DNA from: Cytophagales bacterium
GTDB lineage: Bacteria; Bacteroidota; Bacteroidia; Cytophagales; Cyclobacteriaceae
Direction of reading: 5' to 3'
Length of the DNA stretch: 9,239 nt
Assembly (NCBI GenBank): GCA_003537495.1
Contig: DPSB01000474.1
Coordinates: 1-9,239 of the forward strand
The position numbers and the translations under genes were made by a program. Below are positions 1 to 6,231 of the stretch, one piece after another (positions within the stretch are counted from its first letter, which is position 1; each line of letters opens with the position of its first letter). The notes under the pieces were generated by a model, which was not told the origin of the DNA, did not search any database, and saw only the letters and a program-made list of their open reading frames with translations.

Positions 1-1
1 T

Positions 2-682
2 TCAGCGTTGACGACCACGAATGGTTGGCAATCGACACTCCTCAAACTGCTTTAAGGTTGTTTTACCAGATCCCACATTTAACAATGTGCCTACTACCGA
101 GCGAACCATACCCCGCAAAAAGCGGTTTGCGGTAATCGTAAAAACGAGCATGTCGCCTTTTTGATTCCAGCGGGCCGATTTAATGGTGCAAATAAAATGA
201 TTTACATCGGTGTTTGTTTTGCTGAAGCATTGAAAGTCGTGCTCGCCTAAAAGCAAACTGGTAGCGCGTTCCATTGTTTCCATATCCAACGGTCTGAAAA
301 AATAATAGGCACGTTCAAGCAAAATCGGATTTTTAACGCGCGTTATATGATACTCATAGGTGCGTTCTTTGGCATCATAACGGGCACTGGCATCGGGCTT
401 TACCAACCGAATTGAATTAATAGCAATAAAGCGCGGAAGAATGGAATTAAGTTTTGGCAACCATTCTTCTTCATTCAGCTTTGCATCAATATCAGCATGA
501 AAGAATTGTCGCACGCAGTGCACACCGGTATCCGTGCGGCCGCTGCCCACAATATCAATTTTTTTTCGAAACACTTTGGTGAAACAATCCTCCACCACCT
601 GCTGCACACTAATAGCATTGGGTTGATTCTGCCAACCGTGGTAAGGGGTGCCGTTGTAGGATATTTCGAAGAAGTAACGCAT
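2..682 (-). CDS. truA: tRNA pseudouridine(38-40) synthase TruA, apparently short at the C-terminus
   Basis: TruA isomerises uridines 38-40 of the tRNA anticodon arm to pseudouridine in the cytoplasm. The 226-residue product opens with MRYFFEISYNGTPYHGWQ, the usual TruA start, and carries the catalytic loop GSGRTDTGVH with the active-site aspartate at residue 51. The second half has the family segments ARYDAKERTYEYHI, HDFQCFSKT and RFLRGMVRSVVGTLL. The ATG at 680-682 is the natural start. The reading frame stops (TGA, complement of 2-4) after IRGRQR. By family comparison from memory the protein should continue through the conserved RxxAG region and a final strand (GLxLxxVxYP-like), about 20-30 residues more; relatives are about 245-260 residues long. 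Either a frameshift or nonsense change lies at the window edge, or this lineage has an unusual tail. It follows the thiolase on the same strand after 109 bases holding a short repeat. Confidence 0.93.
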   Translation of the reverse strand: MRYFFEISYNGTPYHGWQNQPNAISVQQVVEDCFTKVFRKKIDIVGSGRTDTGVHCVRQFFHADIDAKLNEEEWLPKLNSILPRFIAINSIRLVKPDASARYDAKERTYEYHITRVKNPILLERAYYFFRPLDMETMERATSLLLGEHDFQCFSKTNTDVNHFICTIKSARWNQKGDMLVFTITANRFLRGMVRSVVGTLLNVGSGKTTLKQFEECRLPTIRGRQR

Positions 683-716
683 GTTAAAATAGTAGGCAGC
701 AAGCGGTGGGCAGTAA

Positions 717-746
717 GCAGGCCTGCCAACTGTACACTGCCAACTG
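717..746. repeat. Short intergenic repeat with two 14-bp-spaced copies
   Basis: In the truA-thiolase gap the 10-mer CTGCCAACTG occurs twice exactly (723-732 and 737-746) separated by TACA. It is preceded by the perfect palindrome GCAGGCCTGC (717-726). Similar CAGTTGGCAGT-type strings are, from memory, common between genes in Bacteroidota. No coding function is visible. It could act in RNA folding between thiolase and truA, but no terminator T-run is seen. Confidence 0.6.
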
Positions 747-791
747 CATACTCTTAAAAAGTGTTTTTTGAATTTTCATCTTAGCTAAACC

Positions 792-1988
792 TCAGATCAA
801 TTCGTAAATAACCGCTGCCCCTTGCCCTACACCAATACACATAGTGGCCACTCCGTATTTGACTTTTCGTTTTTGCATTTCGTGGATGAGCGTTGCGCTG
901 ATGCGAACACCACTACAACCCAACGGATGTCCGATGGCAATGGCTCCACCATTAACGTTTACCAATGCCGGATTGATTTCAAGATCTTGTACACAAGCCA
1001 ACGATTGTGCCGCGAATGCTTCGTTCAATTCAAACAATCCGATATCCGAAATTTTTAAACCGGCCCTTTGCAACGCTTTCTTTACTGCAGGTACCGGGCC
1101 CACACCCATATAGGCCGGATCAACTCCGGCAACAGCCATTGCCACTACCCGCGCCAATGGTTTTTGTGAGATTGTTTTAGCGTATGCATCACTAACCAAC
1201 AAAGCAGCAGCCGCACCATCATTAATGCCCGAAGAATTACCGGCTGTTACGGTTCCGCCTTCGCGGAAAGCAGGTTTAAGTTGTGCCAGTTTTTCAAGCG
1301 AAGTTTCGCGTGGGTATTCATCTTGTGTAAACTCAAATGTTTCTTTGCCTTTGGTAACGGATACCGACACCAACTCTTCTTTAAACCGATTGGCCTTATG
1401 TGCAGCAAAATATTTCTGTTGCGATGCCAGACCAAACGTGTCTTGTGCTTCGCGCGTAATCTTCCACTTCTCCGCCACGTTCTCGGCCGTTTCGCCCATG
1501 GAGTATGGATGATACAACTTTGAAAGTTTTGAGTTAACAAATCGCCAGCCGATGGTAGTATCAAAAATTTCGGCTTTGCGCGAAAAGGGTTCTTCGGCTT
1601 TAGCCATTACAAATGGTGCGCGACTCATACTTTCCACGCCTCCGGCTATGTAACAATCACCATCGCCATTGGCAATTGCACGCGTGGCGTCCATAATAGC
1701 TTGCAAACCCGAAGCACATAAACGATTTACAGTTACACCGCCAATCTCTTTCGGTAAACCAGCCAGCAACAATGCCATGCGCGCCACATTGCGATTGTCT
1801 TCACCAGCCTGGTTAGCAGCACCAAACACCACATCTTCCAATTGGTTAACATCCACAGCCGGATTTCGGGCGATTAGTTTTTTAATAACGCCAGCCGCAA
1901 GGTCATCGGGCCGCACCGAAGCCAATGCACCGCCAAACTTTCCAATTGGTGTGCGTAAAATATCCAGCACATAAACTGATTTTGTCAT
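792..1988 (-). CDS. Thiolase (acetyl-CoA C-acyltransferase), 3-oxoadipyl-CoA thiolase (PcaF/PaaJ)-like
   Basis: This 398-residue thiolase cleaves a 3-oxoacyl-CoA with CoA to give acetyl-CoA and a shortened acyl-CoA, or runs in reverse. The nucleophilic cysteine is C91 in NRLCASG. The other conserved elements are N322-EAF, H354 in GHPLG and the proton-transfer cysteine C384 in MCIGVGQG. Several stretches (GAANQAGEDNRNVARMALLLAGLP, split here as residues 56-79; AGGVESMSRAPFVM; IFDTTIGWRFVN) resemble the PaaJ/PcaF branch that works on 3-oxoadipyl-CoA or 3-oxo-5,6-dehydrosuberyl-CoA. No other aromatic-degradation or beta-oxidation gene is adjacent, so the true substrate (aromatic intermediate or fatty acid) is open. 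The length is typical and the start ATG (1986-1988) gives MTKSVYVLDILRTPIGKFGG. It is divergent from the DUF4293 gene, with a 62-base shared upstream region. Confidence 0.93.
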   Translation of the reverse strand: MTKSVYVLDILRTPIGKFGGALASVRPDDLAAGVIKKLIARNPAVDVNQLEDVVFGAANQAGEDNRNVARMALLLAGLPKEIGGVTVNRLCASGLQAIMDATRAIANGDGDCYIAGGVESMSRAPFVMAKAEEPFSRKAEIFDTTIGWRFVNSKLSKLYHPYSMGETAENVAEKWKITREAQDTFGLASQQKYFAAHKANRFKEELVSVSVTKGKETFEFTQDEYPRETSLEKLAQLKPAFREGGTVTAGNSSGINDGAAAALLVSDAYAKTISQKPLARVVAMAVAGVDPAYMGVGPVPAVKKALQRAGLKISDIGLFELNEAFAAQSLACVQDLEINPALVNVNGGAIAIGHPLGCSGVRISATLIHEMQKRKVKYGVATMCIGVGQGAAVIYELI

Positions 1989-2018
1989 AGAATTGATTCG
2001 GGCTTTGCGCTATTTAAG

Positions 2019-2026
2019 TAGTTTTG
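2019..2026 (+). promoter_or_regulatory. Bacteroidota-type -7 promoter box for the DUF4293 gene
   Basis: TAGTTTTG matches the Bacteroidota -7 consensus TAnnTTTG exactly and lies 24 bases before the ATG at 2051. A TTG at 1993-1995, 23 bases upstream, could serve as the -33 element; a closer TTTG (2004-2007) is too near. The match is by eye; no transcript data are available. Confidence 0.5.
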
Positions 2027-2050
2027 CAGGCAAGTTAACGCAACCCTTTT

Positions 2051-2518
2051 ATGTGGCAAAGAATACAAACGGTGTTTCTCGGATTAGTAGTAGCCAGTAT
2101 GGTAATTAGTCTCTTTCTGCCAATAATTAAGGTGGTAGATGGTGCAAAAGAAATTCAATTGTTTCCGCTTCATTTTTCGATTATTGAAAACGGGCAGCGC
2201 ACCACCGCCTATTTTCCCTATTCGCTTTCGGCCATTTTAATGATAGCTGCCGCCACGATTGCTGTTATGGAAATCAGGCGGTTCGATAATCGCATTACCC
2301 AAATTAAGTTGGGCACACTTAATTCATTAATTCTTGCCGGAGCCCTGGGTTCATCCGTGTATTTTTTTACACAAGTATCAAAAGTGTATGGAGCTGGCTC
2401 AGCACACTTGCCCCCCATGTTGTGGATTATGTTTATAGGTGTTGCCTGCAATTGGCTGGCCGTACGGTTTATTCGCAGAGACGAAAAACTTGTGCGCGAT
2501 TCAGATCGCCTGCGTTAA
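2051..2518 (+). CDS. DUF4293 family four-helix membrane protein
   Basis: This is a 155-residue integral membrane protein. Hydrophobic segments lie at about residues 7-26, 55-75, 87-107 and 121-139, with a polar loop (residues 27-54) between the first two. The start MWQRIQTVFL and the charged C-terminus FIRRDEKLVRDSDRLR are the signatures by which I recognise DUF4293, a Bacteroidota family of unknown function. The length matches the family. The ATG at 2051 follows a TAnnTTTG promoter box and has no Shine-Dalgarno site, as is usual in this phylum. tpx follows on the same strand 52 bases later and could be co-transcribed, since no terminator is visible between them. No catalytic residues can be named. 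Confidence 0.88.
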   Translation: MWQRIQTVFLGLVVASMVISLFLPIIKVVDGAKEIQLFPLHFSIIENGQRTTAYFPYSLSAILMIAAATIAVMEIRRFDNRITQIKLGTLNSLILAGALGSSVYFFTQVSKVYGAGSAHLPPMLWIMFIGVACNWLAVRFIRRDEKLVRDSDRLR

Positions 2519-2570
2519 CATTTAGTCCTCCATTCTGTTTTACTGAATATTCATTAACCAACTTAATATT

Positions 2571-3068
2571 ATGGCATTAACCAAACTTGGCCCGAACGAT
2601 GCAAACACTAATGGTAATCTACCCGCAGTAGGTTCGGTCGCTCCTGATTTTATTCTCACCTCAGCCGATATGAAAGATGTAAAGCTGAGCGATCACAAAG
2701 GCAAAAACATTGTGTTGAATATTTTTCCCAGTGTGGATACCAATGTTTGCGCGGCTTCCGTACATGAGTTTAACAAACTGGCTGCGTCTGTTGCTAATAC
2801 GGTAATCTTGTGTGTGTCGAAAGATTTGCCATTTGCACAAAAACGTTTTTGTGGCGCGGAAGGAATTGATAAGGTGTACCTGGTTTCTGATTTTCGTAGC
2901 CGCGGCTTTGGCAAAAACTATGGCGTTGAATTAATCGACACCGCTTTCGCGGGATTGTTTGCACGCGCTGTAGTGGTAATTGATACCACTGGAAAAATAA
3001 AATATACCGAACTGGTTCCGCAAATCGGTGAAGAACCCGATTATGATTCGGCTTTGAAGGCGATTTGA
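2571..3068 (+). CDS. tpx: Thiol peroxidase Tpx (atypical 2-Cys peroxiredoxin)
   Basis: Tpx reduces hydrogen peroxide and alkyl or lipid hydroperoxides using thioredoxin. The 165-residue sequence has the Tpx layout: N-terminal hairpin, VGSVAPDFILT, the peroxidatic site PSVDTNVCAASVHEFN with C60 and T57, resolving C94 in QKRFCGAEG, and the conserved active-site arginine near R132 (FARAVVVID). The usual proline of DTPVC is asparagine here (DTNVC), a mild variation. A third cysteine, C81, lies in VILCVSKDLPFAQ. Family length is about 165-170 residues, so the gene looks intact. Start ATG 2571 is the only reasonable one. Transcription most likely ends at the hairpin at 3229-3251, after a REP-like repeat. 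Confidence 0.95.
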   Translation: MALTKLGPNDANTNGNLPAVGSVAPDFILTSADMKDVKLSDHKGKNIVLNIFPSVDTNVCAASVHEFNKLAASVANTVILCVSKDLPFAQKRFCGAEGIDKVYLVSDFRSRGFGKNYGVELIDTAFAGLFARAVVVIDTTGKIKYTELVPQIGEEPDYDSALKAI

Positions 3069-3080
3069 TTTTACCGAATC

Positions 3081-3196
3081 GTGTCGCTCAAAAATTTACT
3101 TCTTTCAAAACACTTGTAGGCGACACGCTTAATCTTTTCCATTTCTACACCGGGCTAATGCCCGGTGCTACCAAAAGTTCACTCCTACGGAGTTTC
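3081..3196. repeat. REP-like intergenic palindromes after tpx
   Basis: Three inverted repeats follow the tpx stop. GTGTCGC (3081-3087) pairs with GCGACAC (3120-3126). CACCGGGC (3148-3155) and GCCCGGTG (3160-3167) form a perfect 8-bp stem with a TAAT loop. ACTCC (3181-3185) and GGAGT (3189-3193) close a loop of three. The combination of a CCGGG-type stem followed by a CTCCTACGGAG palindrome is, from memory, a recurring intergenic element in Bacteroidota genomes and resembles REP elements moved by IS200-like (RAYT) transposases. No transposase is in this window. Confidence 0.6.
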
Positions 3197-3228
3197 AATT
3201 TTTAGAATGACATCAGGTCCTAAAACAG

Positions 3229-3251
3229 CCTTCTTTGCAGAAGGTTTTTTT
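3229..3251 (+). terminator. Rho-independent terminator downstream of tpx
   Basis: CCTTCT (3229-3234), loop TTGC and AGAAGG (3239-3244) form a perfect 6-bp stem followed directly by a run of seven T (3245-3251). It is oriented to end plus-strand transcription from tpx and insulates the following amidohydrolase gene. Confidence 0.8.
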
Positions 3252-3253
3252 AT

Positions 3254-3296
3254 TTTGATGAACATGGTACATTGTATGAAAGATACCATCATCAAA
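3254..3296 (+). promoter_or_regulatory. Bulged hairpin / inverted repeat abutting the amidohydrolase start codon
   Basis: TTTGATG (3254-3260) pairs with CATCAAA (3290-3296), and ATGGTA (3264-3269) pairs with TACCAT (3284-3289). Only a 3-base bulge interrupts the left arm and the loop is 14 bases. The stem ends one base before the ATG at 3298. As RNA it could mask the start; as DNA it could be an operator. No function is demonstrated. Confidence 0.4.
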
Positions 3297-3297
3297 T

Positions 3298-4557
3298 ATG
3301 AAATCATTTTTCAATCTTTTCGCGCTGTTTGCTTCTTCAATTTGCTACAGCCAACAAACCTACTACCTCACGGCCGATCGCATCTTTGATGGCGAAGTGT
3401 TGCACGAAGGTTGGGCCGTAATCGTAGAAGGCGATAAGATTGTTGCGGCCGGACCCAAAAGTTCTGTTAAAGAACCAGCCAAAGCAATCAAGATAAATTT
3501 TACAAACTCAACGCTCACACCCGGACTTATAGAAGGGCATTCGCACCTGTTGTTATATCCCTACAACATTACCGATTGGGATACTCAAGTGTTAAAAGAA
3601 ACAGATACCTATCGCACCGCACGCGCAACCGTGCATGCAAAAAATACCTTGATGGCGGGCTTCACTACCGCGCGCGACCTTGGCACCGAAGGCGCTGGTT
3701 ATGCCGATGTTGGCCTTAAGCGTGCCATCAACGAAGGAATTATTCCCGGTCCGCGGTTATTGGTTGCAGGCAGAGCCATTGTTTCTACCGGTTCTTATGG
3801 ACCAAAGAATTACGATCACGATCAACAGATTATGTTGGGTGCCGAAGCAGCCGATGGCAATGATTTGATTCGCGTGGTGCGCGATCAGATTGGCAAAGGT
3901 GCCGACTTCATTAAAGTGTATGCCGATTACCGTTGGGGATTGAATGGAGAAGATCAACCATCTTTTACATTAGATGAATTGAAGTTGATTAACGAAGTAA
4001 CGCGTAGTAGTGGTCGCGTGTTGGTGTGCCATGCAAAATCGAAAGAGGCTATTAAACGGGCTGTGCTGGCTGGTGCCGAAACAATTGAGCATGGTGATTT
4101 TATTGATGCTGAAATTGGTAAGTTGATGAAAGAACACAACGTTACATTTATTCCTACTCTTGCTGCCGTAGATGTAATCTCGCAATACCGCGGTTGGAAG
4201 AAAGGTGTAACACCCGAACCGGCCAATGTTACCAACAAGAAAAAAAGTTTTAAAGAAGCATTAGCCAGTGGCGTAACCATTGGTATGGGTGGCGATGTAG
4301 GTGTGTTTCCGCATGGCGAAAATGTGTTGGAGATGGAGCTGATGGTTGAATACGGTATGCCTGTATTAGATGTACTGAAAGCTGCTACCAGTGTCAATGC
4401 GCGTGCGTTTCATCTTGAAAATCAAGTTGGTTTTATTAAGCCCGGTTTAAAAGCCGATCTGTTAATTGTTACGGGCGATCCTTCTAAAAACATTTCTGAT
4501 CTTAGAAAAGTAAAGTTTGTGATGAAGGACGGAGTGGTTTACAGGAATGAGAAATAG
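3298..4557 (+). CDS. Amidohydrolase family protein (imidazolonepropionase/prolidase-like), exported
   Basis: This 419-residue metal-dependent hydrolase has the binuclear amidohydrolase fold, of the group that includes imidazolonepropionase and Xaa-Pro dipeptidases. Visible metal-site residues are H81 and H83 (EGHSH), K206 as the likely carboxylated lysine (DFIKVYAD), H245 (LVCHAKS), H265 (TIEHGDF) and D333 (GMGGDVGVFPHGEN). The N- and C-terminal small beta-domain parts are present (TADRIFDGEVL... and GFIKPGLKADLLIVTGDP). Residues 1-19 (MKSFFNLFALFASSICYSQ) look like a Sec signal peptide; the C16 context is not a convincing lipobox. An exported dipeptidase or amide-hydrolysing role is likely, but the substrate cannot be read from sequence. 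Start ATG 3298 places the signal peptide correctly. It is preceded by a terminator and a hairpin, so it is probably its own transcription unit. Confidence 0.88.
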   Translation: MKSFFNLFALFASSICYSQQTYYLTADRIFDGEVLHEGWAVIVEGDKIVAAGPKSSVKEPAKAIKINFTNSTLTPGLIEGHSHLLLYPYNITDWDTQVLKETDTYRTARATVHAKNTLMAGFTTARDLGTEGAGYADVGLKRAINEGIIPGPRLLVAGRAIVSTGSYGPKNYDHDQQIMLGAEAADGNDLIRVVRDQIGKGADFIKVYADYRWGLNGEDQPSFTLDELKLINEVTRSSGRVLVCHAKSKEAIKRAVLAGAETIEHGDFIDAEIGKLMKEHNVTFIPTLAAVDVISQYRGWKKGVTPEPANVTNKKKSFKEALASGVTIGMGGDVGVFPHGENVLEMELMVEYGMPVLDVLKAATSVNARAFHLENQVGFIKPGLKADLLIVTGDPSKNISDLRKVKFVMKDGVVYRNEK

Positions 4558-4560
4558 TTG

Positions 4561-4645
4561 CTGGTTACTGGTTGCCAGTTACTGGTAGTCAGTCCTGACT
4601 TAATAGATTATGACACTTAACCAGATACCAGTAACGATTAACCAG
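4561..4645. repeat. Imperfect inverted repeat of CTGGTTACTGG type after the amidohydrolase gene
   Basis: GTTACTGGTA (4578-4587) is complementary to TACCAGTAAC (4626-4635). CTGGTT (4568-4573) is complementary to AACCAG (4640-4645) with matching 4-base spacers, giving two 20-base arms. A smaller stem AGTCAG/CTGACT (4587-4592, 4595-4600) lies just inside. The left arm also contains near-tandem CTGGTT copies. It could fold in the transcript 3' end, though no T-run follows. Confidence 0.6.
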
Positions 4646-4696
4646 AAACCAATAGCTCTTATAAATAATCTTCGTACTTTAGACAACATAAAATAG

Positions 4697-4720
4697 TGTC
4701 TTTGTGCCTTAGTGGCGAAA
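4697..4720. repeat. Copy of a dispersed CTTTGTGCCTTAGTGGC repeat
   Basis: The 24 bases GTGTCTTTGTGCCTTAGTGG plus CGAA lie immediately before the isomerase start codon. They match the complement of the right arm of the repeat at 8412-8505 at about 21 of 24 positions. A GTG within it (4712) is in frame with the isomerase gene but belongs to the repeat, so it is a poor start. Confidence 0.6.
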
Positions 4721-4732
4721 AAATTAAAATCT

Positions 4733-5596
4733 ATGAATCGCAAACAAGCTCTTAAATCCATTGCCGCTACCGCAGCAGGCGTTGTGGCCTTACCCGAAAT
4801 GGTTAAAGCCATGAACAAACTTCCTGAAACACTCAACAATAAAATCAACCACTCCGTGTGCCAGTGGTGTTATAACTCCATACCATTAGAAGACTTAGCC
4901 AAAGCGGCCAAAGAAATTGGGTTAAAGTCGATTGAGTTATTGGGTGCCGACCAATGGGCCGTTGTACAAAAGCACGGACTTACCTGCGCGATGGCTTATG
5001 CTACTGACATCGGACTGAACAAAGGCTTCAACGATCCATCGCTGCATGAAAAATTATTAAAAGATTATAGCATCAGTATTCCCAAAGCCGCTGCCGCGGG
5101 ATTAAAAAGTGTAATCTGCTTTAGCGGTAATGCTAATGGCCTGAGTGCCGAACAAGGCATTGAAAACTGCGCCAAAGGTTTGGCTCCGGTAATGAAAATT
5201 GCTGAGCAGCACAACATCCTGGTGCAAATGGAATTGCTGAATAGTAAAGTAGATCATAAAGATTACCAGTGCGACCACACTGCGTGGGGTGTAAAGCTGG
5301 CCGAGAAGTTAGGCTCGCCCAACTTTAAGCTGTTGTACGATATTTACCACATGCAGATTATGGAAGGAGATGTAATTGCCACCATCCGCAAGCATCATAA
5401 ATACATTGGCCATTACCATACCGGTGGTGTACCGGGCCGCAACGAAATAGACGATACACAGGAGTTATACTATCCCGCCATTATGCGCGCCATTGTAGAA
5501 ACCGGTTATACCGGTTTTGTAGGCCAGGAGTTTATTCCCAAACGCCCTGATAAGTTGGCATCGTTAAAGCAGGGGGTTGGGATTTGTGATATATAA
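4733..5596 (+). CDS. hyi: Hydroxypyruvate isomerase-like TIM-barrel protein with N-terminal leader
   Basis: This is a sugar-phosphate isomerase/epimerase-type TIM barrel (AP endonuclease 2 superfamily), closest to hydroxypyruvate isomerase, which interconverts hydroxypyruvate and tartronate semialdehyde. From the ATG at 4733 the product has 287 residues. Likely metal ligands are E167 (QMELLN), D203 with H206 (LLYDIYHMQ), H227/H229 (GHYHTGGVPGR) and E266 (FVGQEFIP). GRNEID-TQELYY and a C-terminal KQGVGICDI are typical of the family. The first about 28 residues (MNRKQALKSIAATAAGVVAL) look like a Tat-type leader in which the twin arginine is R-K, so export is uncertain. A GTG at 4712 would add seven residues but lies inside a dispersed repeat. 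The gene converges with the minus-strand cassette, 35 bases away. No glyoxylate-pathway partner is seen nearby. Confidence 0.85.
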   Translation: MNRKQALKSIAATAAGVVALPEMVKAMNKLPETLNNKINHSVCQWCYNSIPLEDLAKAAKEIGLKSIELLGADQWAVVQKHGLTCAMAYATDIGLNKGFNDPSLHEKLLKDYSISIPKAAAAGLKSVICFSGNANGLSAEQGIENCAKGLAPVMKIAEQHNILVQMELLNSKVDHKDYQCDHTAWGVKLAEKLGSPNFKLLYDIYHMQIMEGDVIATIRKHHKYIGHYHTGGVPGRNEIDDTQELYYPAIMRAIVETGYTGFVGQEFIPKRPDKLASLKQGVGICDI

Positions 5597-5631
5597 GAGA
5601 GGAAATGATTATTTAATTGTATTGTCACAAG

Positions 5632-6231
5632 CTAATTATTCTCATTATAATAATTCTTAAGTGTTTTCAAGTCGCCATCTTCTGAAATAGTTGCTAATTG
5701 GGGCCTAACCGAACAAATATACTTGCGTTCGGTGCTAAAATAATTTGTTGATTTGGATATCTTCAAAAACCTAGCTTGGAAAAGACGCGAACCAACAGTT
5801 AGATTGATTGGATTCTTGTTTGCATTTGTCAATTCAATGGAGATACATCCACAATAACCAGGTTGAACGATGGTTGAGATTGATAAGCCAAGCCTTGAAT
5901 AAGATGACCTCATATTTAATATAATAAAAACATTACCAGGTAATTTGATGTATTCAAGGCTTGTTCCAAGAATAGTTTGGCCGGGATGCAACAAAAAATC
6001 CTCTCCTGGTCTTCTACGCGTTTTAACAAAGAAGTTACCCGTATTCCGAAATGTTTCTTTATGATTATGTGAAGCATCGATAAAAGGCTCTCTTCCTTGT
6101 ATTGAAACTAAAAAGTCATAACCTAATCTAAAGTCTACAGTTAGTTCCCCAATCTGACTCTCTTCTAAAAGAGGACGGATAAAAATACTTTTATCCAAAA
6201 GTCTCTTTATATCATTTTTTAGTAGGTACAT
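5632..6231 (-). CDS. Divergent dCTP deaminase / dUTPase-fold protein (third gene of cassette)
   Basis: The 199-residue protein belongs to the trimeric dCTP deaminase/dUTPase fold. Matching parts are the N-terminal DIKRLLDK.SIFIRP, TVDFRLGYDF (residues 31-40), FLLHPGQTILGTSLEYIKLP (79-98), RSSYSRLGL (108-116) and PGYCGCISIELTN (124-136). R108, S109, R113 and E133 correspond to residues used in Dcd catalysis and phosphate binding. Against E. coli Dcd recalled from memory, the loop after RLGL is three residues shorter, lacks the usual His/Ala, and has VQPGY where most have IDPGF/W, so classical dCTP-to-dUTP activity is doubtful. The start overlaps the peptidase gene by 20 bases and has a full Shine-Dalgarno site, implying coupled translation. 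AT-rich composition marks it as accessory. It might be a nucleotide hydrolase, a deaminase with altered specificity, or a nucleotide sensor. Confidence 0.8.
   Translation of the reverse strand: MYLLKNDIKRLLDKSIFIRPLLEESQIGELTVDFRLGYDFLVSIQGREPFIDASHNHKETFRNTGNFFVKTRRRPGEDFLLHPGQTILGTSLEYIKLPGNVFIILNMRSSYSRLGLSISTIVQPGYCGCISIELTNANKNPINLTVGSRLFQARFLKISKSTNYFSTERKYICSVRPQLATISEDGDLKTLKNYYNENN

Noticed and set aside
3165..3389. A 74-codon plus-strand ORF before and across the amidohydrolase start.
   Set aside because: It runs through the REP-like repeat, the terminator and the signal-peptide region of the real gene; composition and position show a chance frame.
3954..4397. A 147-codon minus-strand ORF opposite the amidohydrolase.
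   Set aside because: It is a shadow of the well-supported amidohydrolase gene and shows no recognisable domain.
4712..4732. GTG start at 4712 adding MAKKLKS to the isomerase.
   Set aside because: The bases belong to a dispersed repeat found elsewhere in the window, and the ATG at 4733 gives a natural leader start.
5634..5655. AATTATT/AATAATT hairpin between the isomerase and the Dcd-like gene as a bidirectional terminator.
   Set aside because: The stem is entirely A-T, the loop is 8 bases, and it lies in the last codons of the Dcd-like gene; too weak to annotate.
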